DNA from: Eretmocerus hayati
Lineage: Eukaryota > Arthropoda > Insecta > Hymenoptera > Aphelinidae
DNA: 64,000 bases
Direction of reading: 5' to 3'
Assembly: GCA_029851415.1 (NCBI GenBank)
Contig: CM056742.1
Coordinates: 157,113,121-157,177,120 of the forward strand
Part shown: one piece after another, positions 37,599 through 53,896 of the stretch
How the letters are laid out: each line of letters begins with the position of its first letter
Position numbering within the stretch: the first letter of the stretch is position 1
Notes under the pieces: generated by a model
What the model was told of the DNA's origin: nothing
What the model saw: the letters and a program-made list of their open reading frames with translations, nothing else
The model's database searches: none
Made by a program: the position numbers and the translations under genes

Positions 37599-40168
37599 AT
37601 GGAGTCCGAAGAACCAATGGATATTGATGCACGAGGAGAGTTAGATGATGTGCTTGAGGAAGGCGAATATGTTGAACCAAACCGTATTACTAGGAATTTA
37701 ATCACGGATATCGGTGATGTGAGTGTTTATGATTGTCTATGGTTGCCAATAGCATTGATCTCATGGATTCTAATGTAAGTCATGATTATTCATTAAATCA
37801 ACTACATACTCAGGAACCCGTTGAAGCAAAGATAGCAAACAAAGATGGAGTTTTTATCACTGGTATTGATGTATTCAGCAAAGAGGCAAAAGCTAAGAAA
37901 GAAGAAAGAGCCAAGCGATTTGGTATCAAAATACAGGCAGAAAGGATTGATGCATTGGAAGCAGATGAGTTGTATGCCAGGTGTGGATCTATCCAATGAA
38001 TCATTAAGTGTAACATGTTATACTGACCATGAGATATAATAGTGAACTTTTTCTAGTTTTGGTATTGTGCAAGGTAGCCAAAATGCACTCAATTGGAGGC
38101 TAAATGTCCTTCATATGAGAGGCACTGAAAATATGACAACAAAGGATATATTCAAGTATTTTAAAGACTATGCGCCTGCTTCGATTGAGTGGATCAATGA
38201 CATATCATGTAATTACCCTTCAAGAAATAATCATTATTCTTCTTCACTGATGACAGATTCTAACATATCCTTGTATGTCATCTTTTGTCCTCAGGCAACG
38301 TAGTGTGGCTTGATAAAGAGTCAGCTGCTAGAGCAATATTAGGACTGTCTAAGAAGATTGTAGGTATAAAAAATCGCCGTGTGCATTCGGATAATGAATC
38401 TGATGAAGAATCAGATGATGAAATGTTAGTAAATGGTCAACGCTATGTGGAACCAGATAGCATCCATGTCAAGGACCTCAGGTGTCCTATACCACCTGGT
38501 ATATGGAGGAAAGGTCGTGACTATATGGATTCTAGAAATATATTTTTGAGGTTTGCATCTAGATCCGATAGGAAACCTATCATCGATGAGAAAGCAGGTG
38601 AGTCATTTCAGATCCAAGGGAGAGTACTATTCGTCATTTGGATGTATTTATAGAATAAGAATTCTGACTCTAAAAGATGTGATGTAGAATCTATTATGCA
38701 TATGATTGTCATTCTTCAATTGATTGATTAATATGGTGAGGGTTCCAAGCAATGATGAAGAATATGTTATAGGTTTGAGGGGTATTCTGAGTACATCGCG
38801 GAAACGCACACACAGGCAGATGAGAGAAACTTCACCGGATGAAAGGATGGAAGGAAGTGCAAATGGCATTGCAGCCAAAAACCCTTGGGGAGCCCTTTCG
38901 AAGAACTGGGGGATGGCCGATTTTGTTGAAGACGATTATTTACCCAAAGCACCTCCCAAAGAAATGGTCCCATACAGAAAAGAAAGAATTTCTCACAGTA
39001 GAGAAAGAGTTCCCCATGTTAAAGAAAGATTGGGTTTCAGACCACAGCAATATGATAGTGAAAGAGAGGATTCAAATGTTATAGAACTGTCTGATGGAAG
39101 TGAATCGGAAAGCTCAAGCGAAGAAGAGAGTTGGAGTAGAAGGAGTAAAATGCCAAGAATGCGTATGCATGCCGACGACGAAGAGGAAAAATTACAAAGA
39201 CGGAAAGGAAAAATTAGAGAAATGGTTTGTCACCCTCATCTGTATATCATATAAAATACGAAATGGTGTTACATCTTATAAAATGTAGGGTTTTCAACAG
39301 ATGCACCATAGCGAACACATAATGAGCCGAGACGTACAAGGTCATGATTTACGAGGTAAACTGATAGCTAGAAGAAGACTACCTCCAGTAGAGCACGAAA
39401 AGATCCACGTCGTTGTGACAAATCCAAAAGCAATCCGTAGTGATTTTAGGGATTTGAGCGTTACAGAGGTAATATTGATGAGCTTATACATTCTCTGTGG
39501 ATGTGTTCAGCACGACAAAGATCAAGATGTGAATTCGCATCTTTAAGATTCACGTTACACGATAATTCACTTTGTCAATTTCCTAGGATGAAGATGATGA
39601 ATCTGAAGATAATGGCGACAAACAAGATGATGAAGAAGAAGGAGAAATTATTGGTGATTCTGAAAGTGACAGTAAAGTTGAAGATGAGGATGAGGAACAG
39701 AGAGAGACGGAGGAGGAAGACGATGAAAGTGAAGTTTCAGAAGACGAGTCCGACGAATCTGAATCATCTGATGATACTAGCGACAGTAGTGTGTCTGAGA
39801 AAGAAATCCAAGGACCTAAGGGAAGTGTTATTAAAGTTGTTCAACATAAGCCGAAACTAGCATCAACAGTCGCAACAGTATTGACTCGCGTTAGTCAGTC
39901 TAGAAATAAAAAGGATGATAGATCCTCAGAAGAACGGTAGACGACATATCTTGATGATTTCATTATCTATTAACTTGAAAGACCATAGTTCAAAGACATA
40001 ATATTTATAACATTTTTTAGGCATCATTCGAGAAAAGACTTGAGGAGTTCATTAAAAAAGAATGATTTACGATCCCGTATTGGCAATCATCACATGAGAG
40101 GACGATCTCCATTAAGAATAGAGCTAAGGAATGACAAATATGCTGGAACAATAAGTGATTGTGACTAA
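37599..40168 (+). CDS. Ncbp3: Nuclear cap-binding protein subunit 3
   Basis: Eight exons: 37599-37718, 37814-37980, 38057-38208, 38295-38597, about 38741-39224, 39301-39468, 39587-39936 and 40021-40168 (TAA). The NCBP3/ELG family is recognised from the acidic N-terminus, GVFITGIDVFSKEAKAKKEE, RAKRFGI, the RNA-binding stretch NVLHMRGTENMTTKDIFKYF with IEWINDISCNVVWLD, and NIFLRFASRSDRKP. The C-terminal half is acidic and Arg/Ser-rich with GLRGIL, DLRGKLIARR and DLRSRIG. The family forms an alternative cap-binding complex with NCBP1 and helps mRNA export. All joins fit by phase except exon 4 to exon 5: the donor at 38598 leaves phase 1, while the visible acceptors upstream of 38750 need phase 2. 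An EYYSSFG-like remnant of the expected EYYxxYG motif lies in another frame near 38625. The exon 5 start is therefore uncertain. Confidence 0.85.
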
Positions 40169-43100
40169 TCTTGAAGAATGATTGATACAAGTGGATCATT
40201 GTAACAATATAATGGTGGATTATTGAGCTTTCAGTCTATGGCTATGGATGCCTTTTTTCTACAAACTTTTCATGCCGAGCCGTCAAGTTTATTGGATATC
40301 AATCATACAAATCAGACAATGATTTGATACTCTAGGTAGTTACGGTTTTATAATGCTTTATTACGTCATAATGAGTATCAGATACAATAACAATTGAAAA
40401 TTTCAACATTTTAATCACATTCATACATAAGATGTAATGGGAGACAATTTTTCAAGGGAATGCTTATATTAAACTCCATCAAGACTGCGCTGTAAAATTT
40501 TATTAAACACAGATGTGTCTTCCAGCATCATTTTTGAATTCATATCTTCTTCCAATCGTTGGCGATACATTCATTTTGGAAAATTATTCTGAAGTACACT
40601 AGAAAAACGATCCATTTGAGGCCAATTCTAATGTTATTTTACCAAGATGGAACTCAAGATGAAGTAAAAGCATAGTGTATGTACATATATACATATATCT
40701 TCGTGTAAAAAATAAATGAGTTTAGTGTCTTGTAAATTTGGATGATAATAGAACCACATATAGATCTCTTCTTATGAAATTCGAACTGTTATTTATAGAC
40801 TGAATTTACTTCAAGAATGAAGAGCCACTATAAACGTTATTTTGATACTTGGACTCAACTTTTGGATTTTGCGATTTCGTAGATGACTCTTTTGGCGACG
40901 AATGTTCGATCGATCGAGGTTAATTTATACGTAAATGTAAATATATCGATTCTGGTATCTTCTATTAAATACATTTAAATATGGTGAATCCAGGAGATTC
41001 ATTCTCATGAAGAACATTTGTCTATGATTTCACACCACATTTTGGGCGTAATGAAATTTGATTGAGTTTTACGAGATCTGATGAGAATATTTTCAATGCT
41101 AAACAGAAACCTGACAATCGATTGCAGGGTATTAAAATAATCATTTGAAAAATGTATAATCACATTTGATCTATTTTATATAGAAAATTAATCTAGAAAA
41201 TATTGGCATTTGTATTCAGAAGTATCAACTGGGGTTATCGGCATATCAATAACTTGTAACATACATCTAAACTTTCTCACTCCTTTACCAGGTATCATTT
41301 TGAGTAATCTACAATGCTCAGAGGGGAATTTAATCCTAAATCGGCTGACAATTTAAAAATGGGCCCTGGCATTGTGTGCTAGCCCAGAGTAATCTACTTT
41401 CTCATAGCTACTCATCATTCATAAAATTGCCCAAAAACGAATCAATTATTGGCTTTGATCTGTTGTACAATCTGAACTTGAGTGCTGCAACATTTTGCAA
41501 TCTTCTACATAAAATTTATAAGGCAACACGTTGGTTTAGTCTTGATTTTATACGTGTACCTGCTTTTCAAATGTCAATGTTTCGTCTAATTTGACTCAAT
41601 TTTTCTGAGTTGCTTCTTTTGAAAATAGTTGGTATTTTCAGTGGTGTGCCAAGGATAATAACTGTTGTCGGAAAGCCAAATCATTCAACTTTTGCCCTTG
41701 ATTTGACCATGTAGCTATAAATCTAATTATCCTGTTTGTGCACCAATGTTTTGGCATTTCAAACAATGACCATATATAAGGTAGGATAACTTTTCAATGA
41801 GATTTGAGTTGCTTTGCAAAGTTAAAATTCAAACCATCTATTAGCAGTCAGCAGCAAATTGCAACATGGAAGTGTCTAGGAATCTAAGTCCTCGCCAACA
41901 TTTTTTTCAAAACAGTTATTACTCAAACAAATCCTCCAAGACTAGGCTAATATGCTGATTGAAATTAAACTTCTTTATGGATAGTAACATGAACATTTAA
42001 AGTACCATACTTGACTTTTGAGACCTTCATCAAAAACACAAACACATACACACTATTCCATGGGCCTTATACTTATGATGAAAAACCGACACATGCAATT
42101 CTAAGATTATTCAAGATTGAAGATTGATCAATAATTGGCAACAGCAGATACATACATTCAACATTGAGTATGTTAGGCCTGATTCCTTTTGCGAACCTCA
42201 GCTTGCAATGAAAATGGTCAAGTTGCATGAAATTAGCATCAGGGAAAGACCTTAATGTAACCAATATATTTTTATAGGTTTTTGATGGGAGGTCTGGAAC
42301 CCCAAAATATATTGTAATATAGGGTTTTGACAGTCTAGTAGTTCCAGCCTATCAAAGGTGCCCTTGATGAGTAACTGAAAAAGAGTTGAGCTAAGCTTAT
42401 TATTCAAGCTTATTATCAATAGAATTCTTTGAAAATAACCAACGCTTCTATGAACCACGCTTTTGCAAGTTTTGAAAAGTAATAAGCTACATTTAGATGA
42501 GGGCTTAGTCCAGCCAATAGTTGAATTGATTTCATGATCAAGCTTATAGATTACTTCATTTATTTAGAGGAGATACTTCATCCACAACACCTGAATTGAT
42601 TTTTTCTTTCAATCTAAAATATATTTGATTCGTTGTAAAGATCACATGAGTAAGAAAATTAGAGAAGTCATTTTGAACAGGAAAATTGAAAAGCAACATT
42701 GGCTGTCATAAAAAAGTAGTAGCTAAATATGTATTCATCCTTCTATTGAAAATACAAGGCTCTGAAGGCCATTCACATATTTTTGGGCAATTAATGTGAT
42801 TATGAAATCAATCATTATGCAATGTTTAGGGTTGCTGATTCATTTTCAACTTTATATCACCGAATCGGCTATTTTTTGTCAGAAAAATACGGGGAAGCCA
42901 CTTGTTAAGCTGTTGGATGATACCCGTGTCAAAACCATTTGGCTTCAGAAGTTATAATTACAGTTACTTACTTGGGGAATGCACTGCAATGCATAATTTG
43001 AAGACTGCAATGAGAGAATGGAAAAATTTACGAATTGCCTAGCGTCAAATTTTGCACATTCCCTCAAATGATGAATATGACTTACAACAAATGTTTAGCT

Positions 43101-44705
43101 CAATAATTACTTATAATATTACAAGATATTCGTGCATGATTGAGCCAAGGAAAACAGTCATCTCAAAGAATTCACATATTTTACTGGGGTTTCTTAGAAG
43201 CTTGAAAGGATAAGAGTTTCATTTGGAGAAATCCTCAATGGACAGACCATCACTAGAATATCCTTCTTTTCATCAAAAATAATGCGGAAGAGGAAAAGTC
43301 AAACTCTATAATCATGAAAAAATTCGCTTCTGAACAGACGTTGATAATTAGAGAAAAAAGTTGAAAATTGTCAACAATTCACGATTTCAACAACCATATG
43401 CATTTCATGCATGTGGATGGCAGTTTAGATAGAGCAATGGTAACATTTTTATATTATCCAATCATGTTAACTTTACTGAATTTGATTTTTCAACAGACTG
43501 ATACCAAAATTGAACGATTGAATGATTATGATCCACGTTGCATTATGTTGCATAATGGAATGGAGATCAACAATTGATACAATGATTATTTCGCATTTTT
43601 CCACACAAAGTTTTAAAAAGTGTTAGCATTGCAAGACTGTAACAATTGGAATTTACCTCAGTTGAAGTGAATAATATTATTTACAATTATATATCACACA
43701 CAGTTTCATTCGTGGAGTAACACAAAGAACTCGCAAAGAACGAATTTGAATGGATAAAACATTGTACTCGACAAAGATTGTATACTGTAACTTCAAATTC
43801 ATTTGGGTAACATCAAATAGTATACCGCATGTTCTTAACGCGATTAATAGTGATTTTATCGCATGAGAACGCTTTACCAAAAACGGATGTTTTTGGTACC
43901 CAACCTAACACCTTGACGAGGTACGGATCCTATTCTTTAACCATAGGATGGGAACCGCCGGGTCGGACAAATTTAACATTTTGCGAAGAGAGCAAATCGT
44001 AAGTTTTTTTACGCGTTGTGGGTGACGGGGAGATTTTGATATTTTCCGATGCCTGTAGCAGTTGAATACTCACTAGGTAATACTATCAATTTATATAGTT
44101 ATTAAAAATTGACTCGAGATATTCTGGCAATAATGCTAATCAAATCAATATCAAGAAGAATATCACCACGCAATCAAGCCAAATTCTATATGGCTTAATG
44201 GTTCTATTGGAAAGAAACACTCTGTTGATATTTAGATTTCAAAGAAACTCTGTCCTGTCAACTCTAATTTGGCTTATTGCGCCGCGTAAATGCTCTGAAA
44301 GTTGTTGTGACGGAAATGAAGTGTTGAGGATCGGAAATTCTGCAGGTCACAGATTTACTGTGACTAATTCATTTGGACGTTAGGAAAAAGTATAGCGGTA
44401 TCCACGATTGCGATGAAATAGTCATTGGCTGAATCGAAAAGAGCTATTTAATACAACGAAATGACTATTTCGTGGCAGATCGAAACAAAGATGTTAGACA
44501 GATACCTGGATTGCACTTCTGACGTTTGACACACTTTGCTACATCGATCTTGATCATATATCATTACACATGAGCGGTTGCTCATAATATTCTTCATTCT
44601 CGCACGCTTTTCTTTGTTTTCAGATGACAGTTTAGTTCTGAAGAATTGAAACGGTTTCGCACGTTAACTCATGACATTCCTCAAGAAGTGGCGGCTTATG
44701 AGATT
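40169..44705. other. Convergent spacer between Ncbp3 and rolled
   Basis: AT-rich DNA of 4.5 kb holding the two 3' UTRs. An AATAAA at 40711-40716 is the likely Ncbp3 poly(A) signal. ORFs are short and unrelated to known families. A small GC-richer patch with GGTACCCAACC lies near 43900. Confidence 0.5.
40711..40716 (+). terminator. Likely Ncbp3 poly(A) signal
   Basis: AATAAA lies about 540 nt after the Ncbp3 stop, with T- and GT-rich sequence following (GAGTTTAGTGTCTTGT). Confidence 0.5.
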
Positions 44706-46603
<1,898 letters not shown>

Positions 46604-47450
46604 TCTTCCAGGAGACGACGACGACGTCGAACACTGGTATTTGCAGCCACAACGGCAACAGTTTACAAGCAGCAATACTGCGGCCTTCAGCGGGTGATGG
46701 CCCCGCACGCGCACACTCTTGATGTATAATATTCTTGGACGGCGACGACGCGACTATTAGGAATCGCGTGTGTGGTCCGGGAGCCTCCGGTATTATGATC
46801 CTCCGGTGACCCTGTCCCTGATGATGCGGCTCTCGGGTCTCGTCTTTGCGCGCGCGCTCTCTCACAACTTTTATAATAATATAGGTATATATTTGATCAT
46901 ATTATCACAGATGGCTGCGGCATCAAAACAAATATGTAATTATCTCCTTTCCACCATGTATGTAATTCTCTTCATCAACTACCTATATACTGTAAAACTT
47001 ATTACTTACCTCTCAAACTGTGAAAACTCGGCGTCAAATTTGACAAGTGAAACAAAAACAGATCTCTATAAACACTTTGATGTGTTTATCGATCTACCTC
47101 TACAGGTGTGTAACTTTGAGTAGATCGTTCGATGATGATATAGATAAATCGGAAAAAAAATAGACAAAGTATAAACGAGGCACTGTCATCAAACACTAAA
47201 AACCGTTGGGTCGAGAATTTATACACCCCCGTAGAAAACGCATAAAACTGGATGGCATGCACGATGACAGAACTGAGAAACAGGCGAAGGATGAGGTAAG
47301 GGGAGGAAGGAAAAGGGGAAGTAGGAGAAAAGCGGGCGTGAGGCGTGACGGCGGAGGCCGTGCTGTGAAGTGTGAAGGGCGCGGGGGAGGGACGAGACTC
47401 AAAAAGATTATTGAAATATAATATAGATATATGTTATGGTATACTCTGTG
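46604..47450 (-). promoter_or_regulatory. rolled 5' UTR and promoter region
   Basis: The sequence just upstream of the rolled ATG is GC- and CpG-rich to about 46860, then AT-rich, then purine-rich at 47240-47400 (AGG and GGA runs). ORFs here (46557-46865 minus, 47196-47543 minus, 47206-47421 plus) look like composition artefacts. No TATA box or start site could be fixed. Confidence 0.4.
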
Positions 47451-50400
47451 CCCCGTGTAGTCTGGCCACCAACGTGGCACTGATGCAGCAAATGCATTGC
47501 ATGCGCCTTTGGCCTTGCACCTGGGATTGCTGCATCCGTGCACTTTTGGCTTGTATGATCTTGACCTTTTACTCTCTCACCACGTGTTTGCCATATAAAA
47601 ATGTAGCTAATGGGATTGCTGGCGTAATAGCTCGACACTAATTTAAATTTATCGTAGATATATGATTTGAATTATGATACATCATCTGGACCATTCGATC
47701 CATTCATCATTATCAATTTCAGATGAGCCCTACTAATTATATCATAGATGCTATAATTTTTGAATCTCATCAATTAATTCCTACTGATTTATTATAGTAT
47801 TTTTTAGTAATTTTATTTCTTATTCTAAGGAGAGATCAGTTACAATTGTTGACGCCTCGAGACCCCTAATTCACCCTGAATTCTTTGAGAGAAAAGCTCT
47901 CTGTACATGCAAAGAAAAGTGTATCATATTTGCACTATCGAGTTCCATGGTGCGTGCGATCTCATAGTTCGTTAAAAGCGATGAATCATTCGATCATGCT
48001 TATCAGAGATAACAAGGATAAAAAATTCTAAACCGTACAAGTTTCGATTGACTGATTTCTACAATTTCTATACTGCTTTCTACAATTCTAATACTGAGTC
48101 TTACAATTTTAGGTCACTGTCCCCTCTGAAGAATAGTCGAATAATTTCCAAGGGCTTTACCAGTCATTTTGGGGTTCGTATTGACGTGTTATTCGTGATC
48201 GATTTATTATTCTGACACGGTGGCGTGAGGAATTGGAACATGTGTACACTATGTCGCATCAATTTTTCATAACGCACATCCTTATCTCGTGGAAATTTGA
48301 CCGCATGGACGATACGAGGGGTGCTCTATTCTTTATGATTTATTCACTATTTTCCTGTTACGACATTTGTTGATTCGAACCCTATGCTGTGGTTAAAGAA
48401 TCCCGGAACAGGCTTGTTGATTAATCTGATTACAGAATTCAACGAGAAAGTTTTATAACTATCTGCTGCTCTAATACCTATGGCACAAACTTGTTTGATG
48501 AAATTATACCTTCGATCAGATCCAATCGAAGAGATTGCAACTATCGGTGTCGAAGTGGAAAATTAGATCATCGACAATTCGCGCTTCGTTCGCACTCGGT
48601 CTCGAAACCAATAGAGAACGATCGTAAGGTATTGCCTTGACAGGCAATTTATCTATGAAACGATAGAAGATATATACCTGTTCTCCACTCGATGCGATAT
48701 AATGTAATCATCTTGTGGAATTCAATTATTTTCTAACGCGTTAAGACCCGTTGATCAAATTTTGGCAGACGTCAGAGCTTGCACGGTTTTTCGTTTCTTT
48801 TCTTAGCTCAATATATCTCCTTAATTGTACGAAGAAAAAGATATTATTTCAGTTATTACCGAGATAATGGCACAACAAAGCTCTCCAAGGTGTTGAGAAG
48901 CCCGCGGGCCTTGTCAAGAGAGCATAAAAGGTTTTCGCTGAATTTTCAGGATGACATTATTGTGTTTCCGACCAAACGTCAGACTCAGGGAATGAAAAAA
49001 AAAAAAAACATTCAAGAATAGTACCTGAGAAGTAAAATTCGTAAAACTAAAAGAACTTTCATGGAGAATTTTTTGAAAAAAATTTAGTACAGAGATCTTT
49101 TCAATTCAATTTTATGTTAAAGGATTGATCCAAATCTATTTTGAGCACCTCCTGGCGAGGTGATTTTTTGCCAAAAATTATTCAGTAGCGGTTGAGTGAA
49201 TCATTCGACCAAATATATTTGATTAATCAATAAACGCGTTGCCTGGACTAGAAAATGAAGATCTAAGAACAGTTGCAAAAGGAGTGAAATTTCCATATCT
49301 GTTGACTATATATTAAGTCTATCTAATATTTGAAAACTCAAGACTGAAATATCTGATCACAGGCCTTCGTACGACTTTTACCAAACATAAATCGCTCTCG
49401 TGGACTAAGATTGTGCATCATAAGACATTGATGAGAATGAAGATATTTCAAAACTGGGAAGGTATTTTTCTGCCCCACTGACATTTCCTTTTTCACGCTT
49501 CGGTAGTTGGGTCAAATCACTCTTATATCAAGCTCGAGTACTTCCAACCTGCAGAATGAATCGATTGATTATCACCGGTCGATCTCAAGTGGATTTTTGT
49601 GTCGATGAATCTTCACAAAGGCGTACTTTAAAAATAGGGCATTGATATTTTCTCACCCAATCGATACAGATAACGAGGAGGAGCAAAAAAGTATTGTAAA
49701 CCAAGCGGAATTTGCTTGAATTATTCTATGCAATCTAATGTGATAGTAACGAGAGAGAATTGGAAGTTCCGCACCAGTGGAGGGGGAAATTTTCTCTACC
49801 TGAACAGAATCACGCGCTGACTATTATAATAGTTGGGTTAAGATTAATTGAAGATCCCCGTAAATTTCTGTAAGTCCAGCATCCATGGTTCTGGTAATAT
49901 AAATCGATGGTTCTGGTAATATAAATCGACAAAATTTGACATTTTGTCTTAATCTTGACATATTCGTGACTTCATGTTTCATTTCCATCGAAAATTCTTT
50001 CTTTTCCATAAATGAGGTAGGCAGTCGTTTTGAAAAAAAGTTTATGATAACTTCGGAGGCTTTGATATCTATGAAAAAGTTTCTGTCACAAACTCAGCGT
50101 TGAGCTTCTTGATAGAGCTAAAAAACTGACTCCTCCCATAAGACCACGTGTTAAATGGGCAAAAATGGATTAACCATAACTTTTGTCCCGGGTAGGCGAA
50201 GTTCAACAACATTTACATCGAGTTTTTTGACACTAAAATCAACGCGTGTGACGAGTTTCATCAAAATCTCAACGTAAATTGCATTGGTACGAAGATCCGG
50301 TATTGAACTTACGAAATGAGCGATGGCGAGAGATGGCGAGTGAAGTACATTTCAGCTCTGAAATCCAATTGATGATCGTTTGACTCGATTTGTGGAAGGA

Positions 50401-52950
50401 TAAGTGCTCTCGAGTGAGCTTGGCTGTGACGCAAATGAATATATGCTTCCGCACAAAGATGAGCTTTTGCTACCCGGCAGCTTTGAGCCTGCGAATAGCC
50501 GTCTCACATATTGTATAGATATAGAAAAGGGCATGCCAGAAGCCTCATATCATGTACCATTGTATCCATCAGTTGACCAGATTTCGTTCAATACAGGGTA
50601 CAAAATGGACACGTATGTAGTAAATATATAACGAAGGACGCAAGATATTATTTCTGATGCGGGTCGTACCGTACTCGGATATTGCGGACGCGTCCACTTG
50701 GGCATTTGTGACGCAAAATGATATCCTGGATCATGTCGCTCTTATATTATTGCGTACTCCTTCTATCTTTATCCCGAAGCATTTGTATCACACTAATACA
50801 TAGATCGAGACATTATACATATAAGAGCTTTCATTCTCGTGAATTATTTGTTCTACCTGACACCTCGAGATCTCCGTTCGAGCAGATCTGCTCGGTATGG
50901 TTGATGTATGTACATATACATACATACAATTCAGGATCGAAGAATTGGTCGAAGAATTTTTCATTCAAGTAGCAATATGATTGCAATTTTATATCAAACT
51001 TTTGTCAATCCTCCATGAATATTTTGAAATTTTCCTCCCTGAGAGGAATTTTTCAACTTTTTTCGAAGTAATATCTCGTTGGAAGGATTGATGACTACAA
51101 AATCTTTATCCTATTGAATCGATGTGACTGAAATGTGCTAGTCACTTTCGTGAAAAGTTTCACCGCGACATTATTGAGGTTGTGTTCTCAAAACAAGACC
51201 CAGAATCTAATGAAAAGGTCAAATGAATTGAAAATGCAAGTTTCATGCCATTCCACAAGTATTTTCCACAGAATTAAATTGCACCATTAGATCATTAATA
51301 AAAAGATGCCTTCTTTGTGAAGCTGTTGCAGATAGCAAGTACACACGTTTCATAATTGTCACATCATAAAGATCTGGTAAGCACGTATATCTCATGAAGA
51401 GATTCATTTTTGAGATTCATTTAGTCCGACGAAAAAACATTCACTGATCGCTCAGATCGCACTTAGATGTTACCGATTCCACATCACTGTGAACGTCGAT
51501 TTCCGCTCTCAGAATAATGTTCTGATATGAATTTGTGGCAAAGTTGCAACATTGCAGGGTTTGGAACTGTTCCATCTCAGTCATATTCATGGACTTCATT
51601 CTTGAGGCCATTATCTTCATTGGGTCTACAGAAATGTATTGATTTTTGTCAGTTTCTTATCATGATCATAACAAGATGTTACAGAAATATTCGAATTTTT
51701 GTCCATGCCCATGTGAACATTTCAACTTACTGAACTATGCCATAATACTCGTATAGTGACCCCACGTAAGTAACATAAATTTTGCGATTCTACAAGTAGC
51801 TTTCTGTGGCTCTCGAGCATATTGCTATTTATAGTGCTCGATATATGTATCTGGGATCATCCAAAGACTCGTATCATGAACGAAAAATTCAGCGAAGGAT
51901 ATTCTAAACTATAGTTTCTAGACTATCCTTTACTGGATTTTTAGTGTTGGTATTACATCTCCGATATACAATGGCTTTCACCTTCGCTTCCGTAACAAAA
52001 ACCGTGCTAATACCTCAGAGTCCACGTTAGGGAGACTCTAATGCAGATGAAAAAATGTAAGAATCCATAAAGAATTTCCAAAGAATAGCATGCATCTCTT
52101 GCAATTTCTCAAAAGCAGGGCCACTCCTAGAATCGAGACTTCAAAACGCGACAACAAAATAATCAATAGAAATCACAAGATCGGTCGAGTCAAAATTTTT
52201 TTCATTCCGACTCCTTGCAGATCGGAGAAAAATCAGAAAAATTGAATAAAAAATTACTAAGACAATTTTGAGTGAGATGGGATCGCGGTTTGGCTCTATC
52301 CACTTGAATCCTCATGTTTTGATATCAGCAACATAGTGTGACTCAAATGTGCGATAATTTCAGTGCTTTCACGCTTTATCTGGAGACTCTTCTCATCACA
52401 AAACGCAATCATTTACTCATAATGCGCTCAACCAAATAACGCGTTTAGTACAAAATTTTAACATCGGCAACGAAATTATGAACATAGAAATTTCGCTATC
52501 ACGGCAGATTCATTAACGGTCCAAGCCGAAAAATCGATCGACCCACCTCATCAATTTCCTGAAGTAGTACGTAATACGCTAATGCGCGCGGCCGGCCTTC
52601 GCTTCTCGGCAAGTCAGCGATTATAATCTTGATGTGTATCGTATGTATCACTTTGCTCGCGATGCGCATGTATGTATACCCTTCCTTTTCCAGTGCCTTA
52701 TCATACGATACAAATCGATATCACCTGTTGCCTCCAGTCGGTCAATACGTATCGAGCTTTTTACTTATCATGGAAACGATGTATACTGTAGCGATTCAAG
52801 TGATACTAAGGATGAGATTCAAAACAGTCAGATTTTCCGAAATTAATAGTCTTTACAAAATTGGTTGCGTGAAAAGCGTTACACGAAAAGTCGAAATTTG
52901 TAATCAGAGTTGATTTAGTCAATTCACTAAAATCGATAACATCTTGAATG
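47451..52950. other. 5.5-kb AT-rich spacer without a recognised gene
   Basis: No ORF in this stretch exceeds about 95 codons, and none shows a domain or splice-consistent neighbours. A perfect tandem duplication at 49885-49928 is the only clear structure. Confidence 0.5.
49885..49928. repeat. Perfect 22-bp tandem duplication
   Basis: ATGGTTCTGGTAATATAAATCG occurs as two exact back-to-back copies in AT-rich spacer DNA, which implies a recent slippage event. Confidence 0.85.
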
Positions 52951-53182
52951 AAGCTTGACTTTCGCGCGCGCACAACATAGTTTGCAAGTTCGACACGAGG
53001 CTCGGCTAAAGTGGCGCTGTGACTTGCAGCAGACGACAGGTGGCCTGTTGGCTTGTTTTCATCTTTTCATCAGTGTTTTCGTTCGATGGTGTTGCAAAGT
53101 TAGGGCAGGGGTTACTTTGTATAGTTATCAATTGTTTCTATTTCTACGCTTTGATATCAACAAGCAGTAGACGCGAGTGAAG
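52951..53182 (+). promoter_or_regulatory. Predicted RPB11 5' UTR/promoter
   Basis: A GC-richer block with CGCGCGCAC and GCGACACGAGG-like sequence precedes the RPB11 ATG. Upstream ORFs (52955-53170) end before the start codon and look like leader sequence. The transcription start is not defined. Confidence 0.4.
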
Positions 53183-53896
53183 ATGAACGCACCACCCACC
53201 TTCGAATCATTTTTATTGTACGAAGGAGAAAAGAAGTGAGTGGAAAACCATCATACCTATTTGAAAGTTAACTATTCATTATTTTGATTGAAATTTCTCT
53301 TAGTTAAGATTTTTCTTATCTTTATTACTATGATTTCCAAAGATCTAATACCGCTGTTGGACTGCTACTCAAATTTAATTCAAAATTATTTCATCCTCTT
53401 ACGAGTCTTACGTCTACAAATCTTACATTGATTGGTTTCTTCAACTGTGTAGAATTATCAAAGAACAAGATACCAAGGTCCCCAATGCAGCCATTTTTAC
53501 TGTCAACAAAGAAGACCACACTTTGGGAAACATGATCAGGAAGTACGTTGCACATCTACTCAACACTTTTTCTGAGTCTCTCGATCTCTCGGTCTATACA
53601 TGGTTATTTCATTCCAGCCAACTCCTCAAGGATCCTCAAGTGCTGTTTGCTGGGTATAAGATTCCTCACCCTCTGGAACATAAATTTGTCATAAGAATTC
53701 AGACTACATCAGATTATACGCCACACGATGCCTTCATGAATGCAATTACTGATCTTATCGCTGAATTGTCATTATTTGATGAAAGATTCAAGGTACTGAT
53801 ATGGTGCTCCAAGGTGTTAGATTAATCTGAGAATTTTAATACAGAAATGAATTCTTACAGGAAGCAATCAAAGAGAAGAAAGAAGGGATCGACTAA
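53183..53896 (+). CDS. Rpb11: RNA polymerase II subunit RPB11 (POLR2J)
   Basis: Four exons, 53183-53235, 53453-53542, 53618-53792 and 53861-53896, join in phase to 354 nt, 117 aa plus stop, the same length as human RPB11. The protein begins [18 protein letters not shown] and contains [60 protein letters not shown] and the short tail [14 protein letters not shown]11 pairs with RPB3 in the Pol II assembly platform through its bacterial alpha-like dimerisation fold, in the nucleus. The start ATG follows GTGAAG and no alternative upstream in-frame ATG fits. Introns are 217, 75 and 68 nt. Confidence 0.97.

Noticed and set aside
47196..47543. ORFs on both strands near 47.3 kb
   Set aside because: Purine-rich low-complexity sequence upstream of rolled without domain or splice support.
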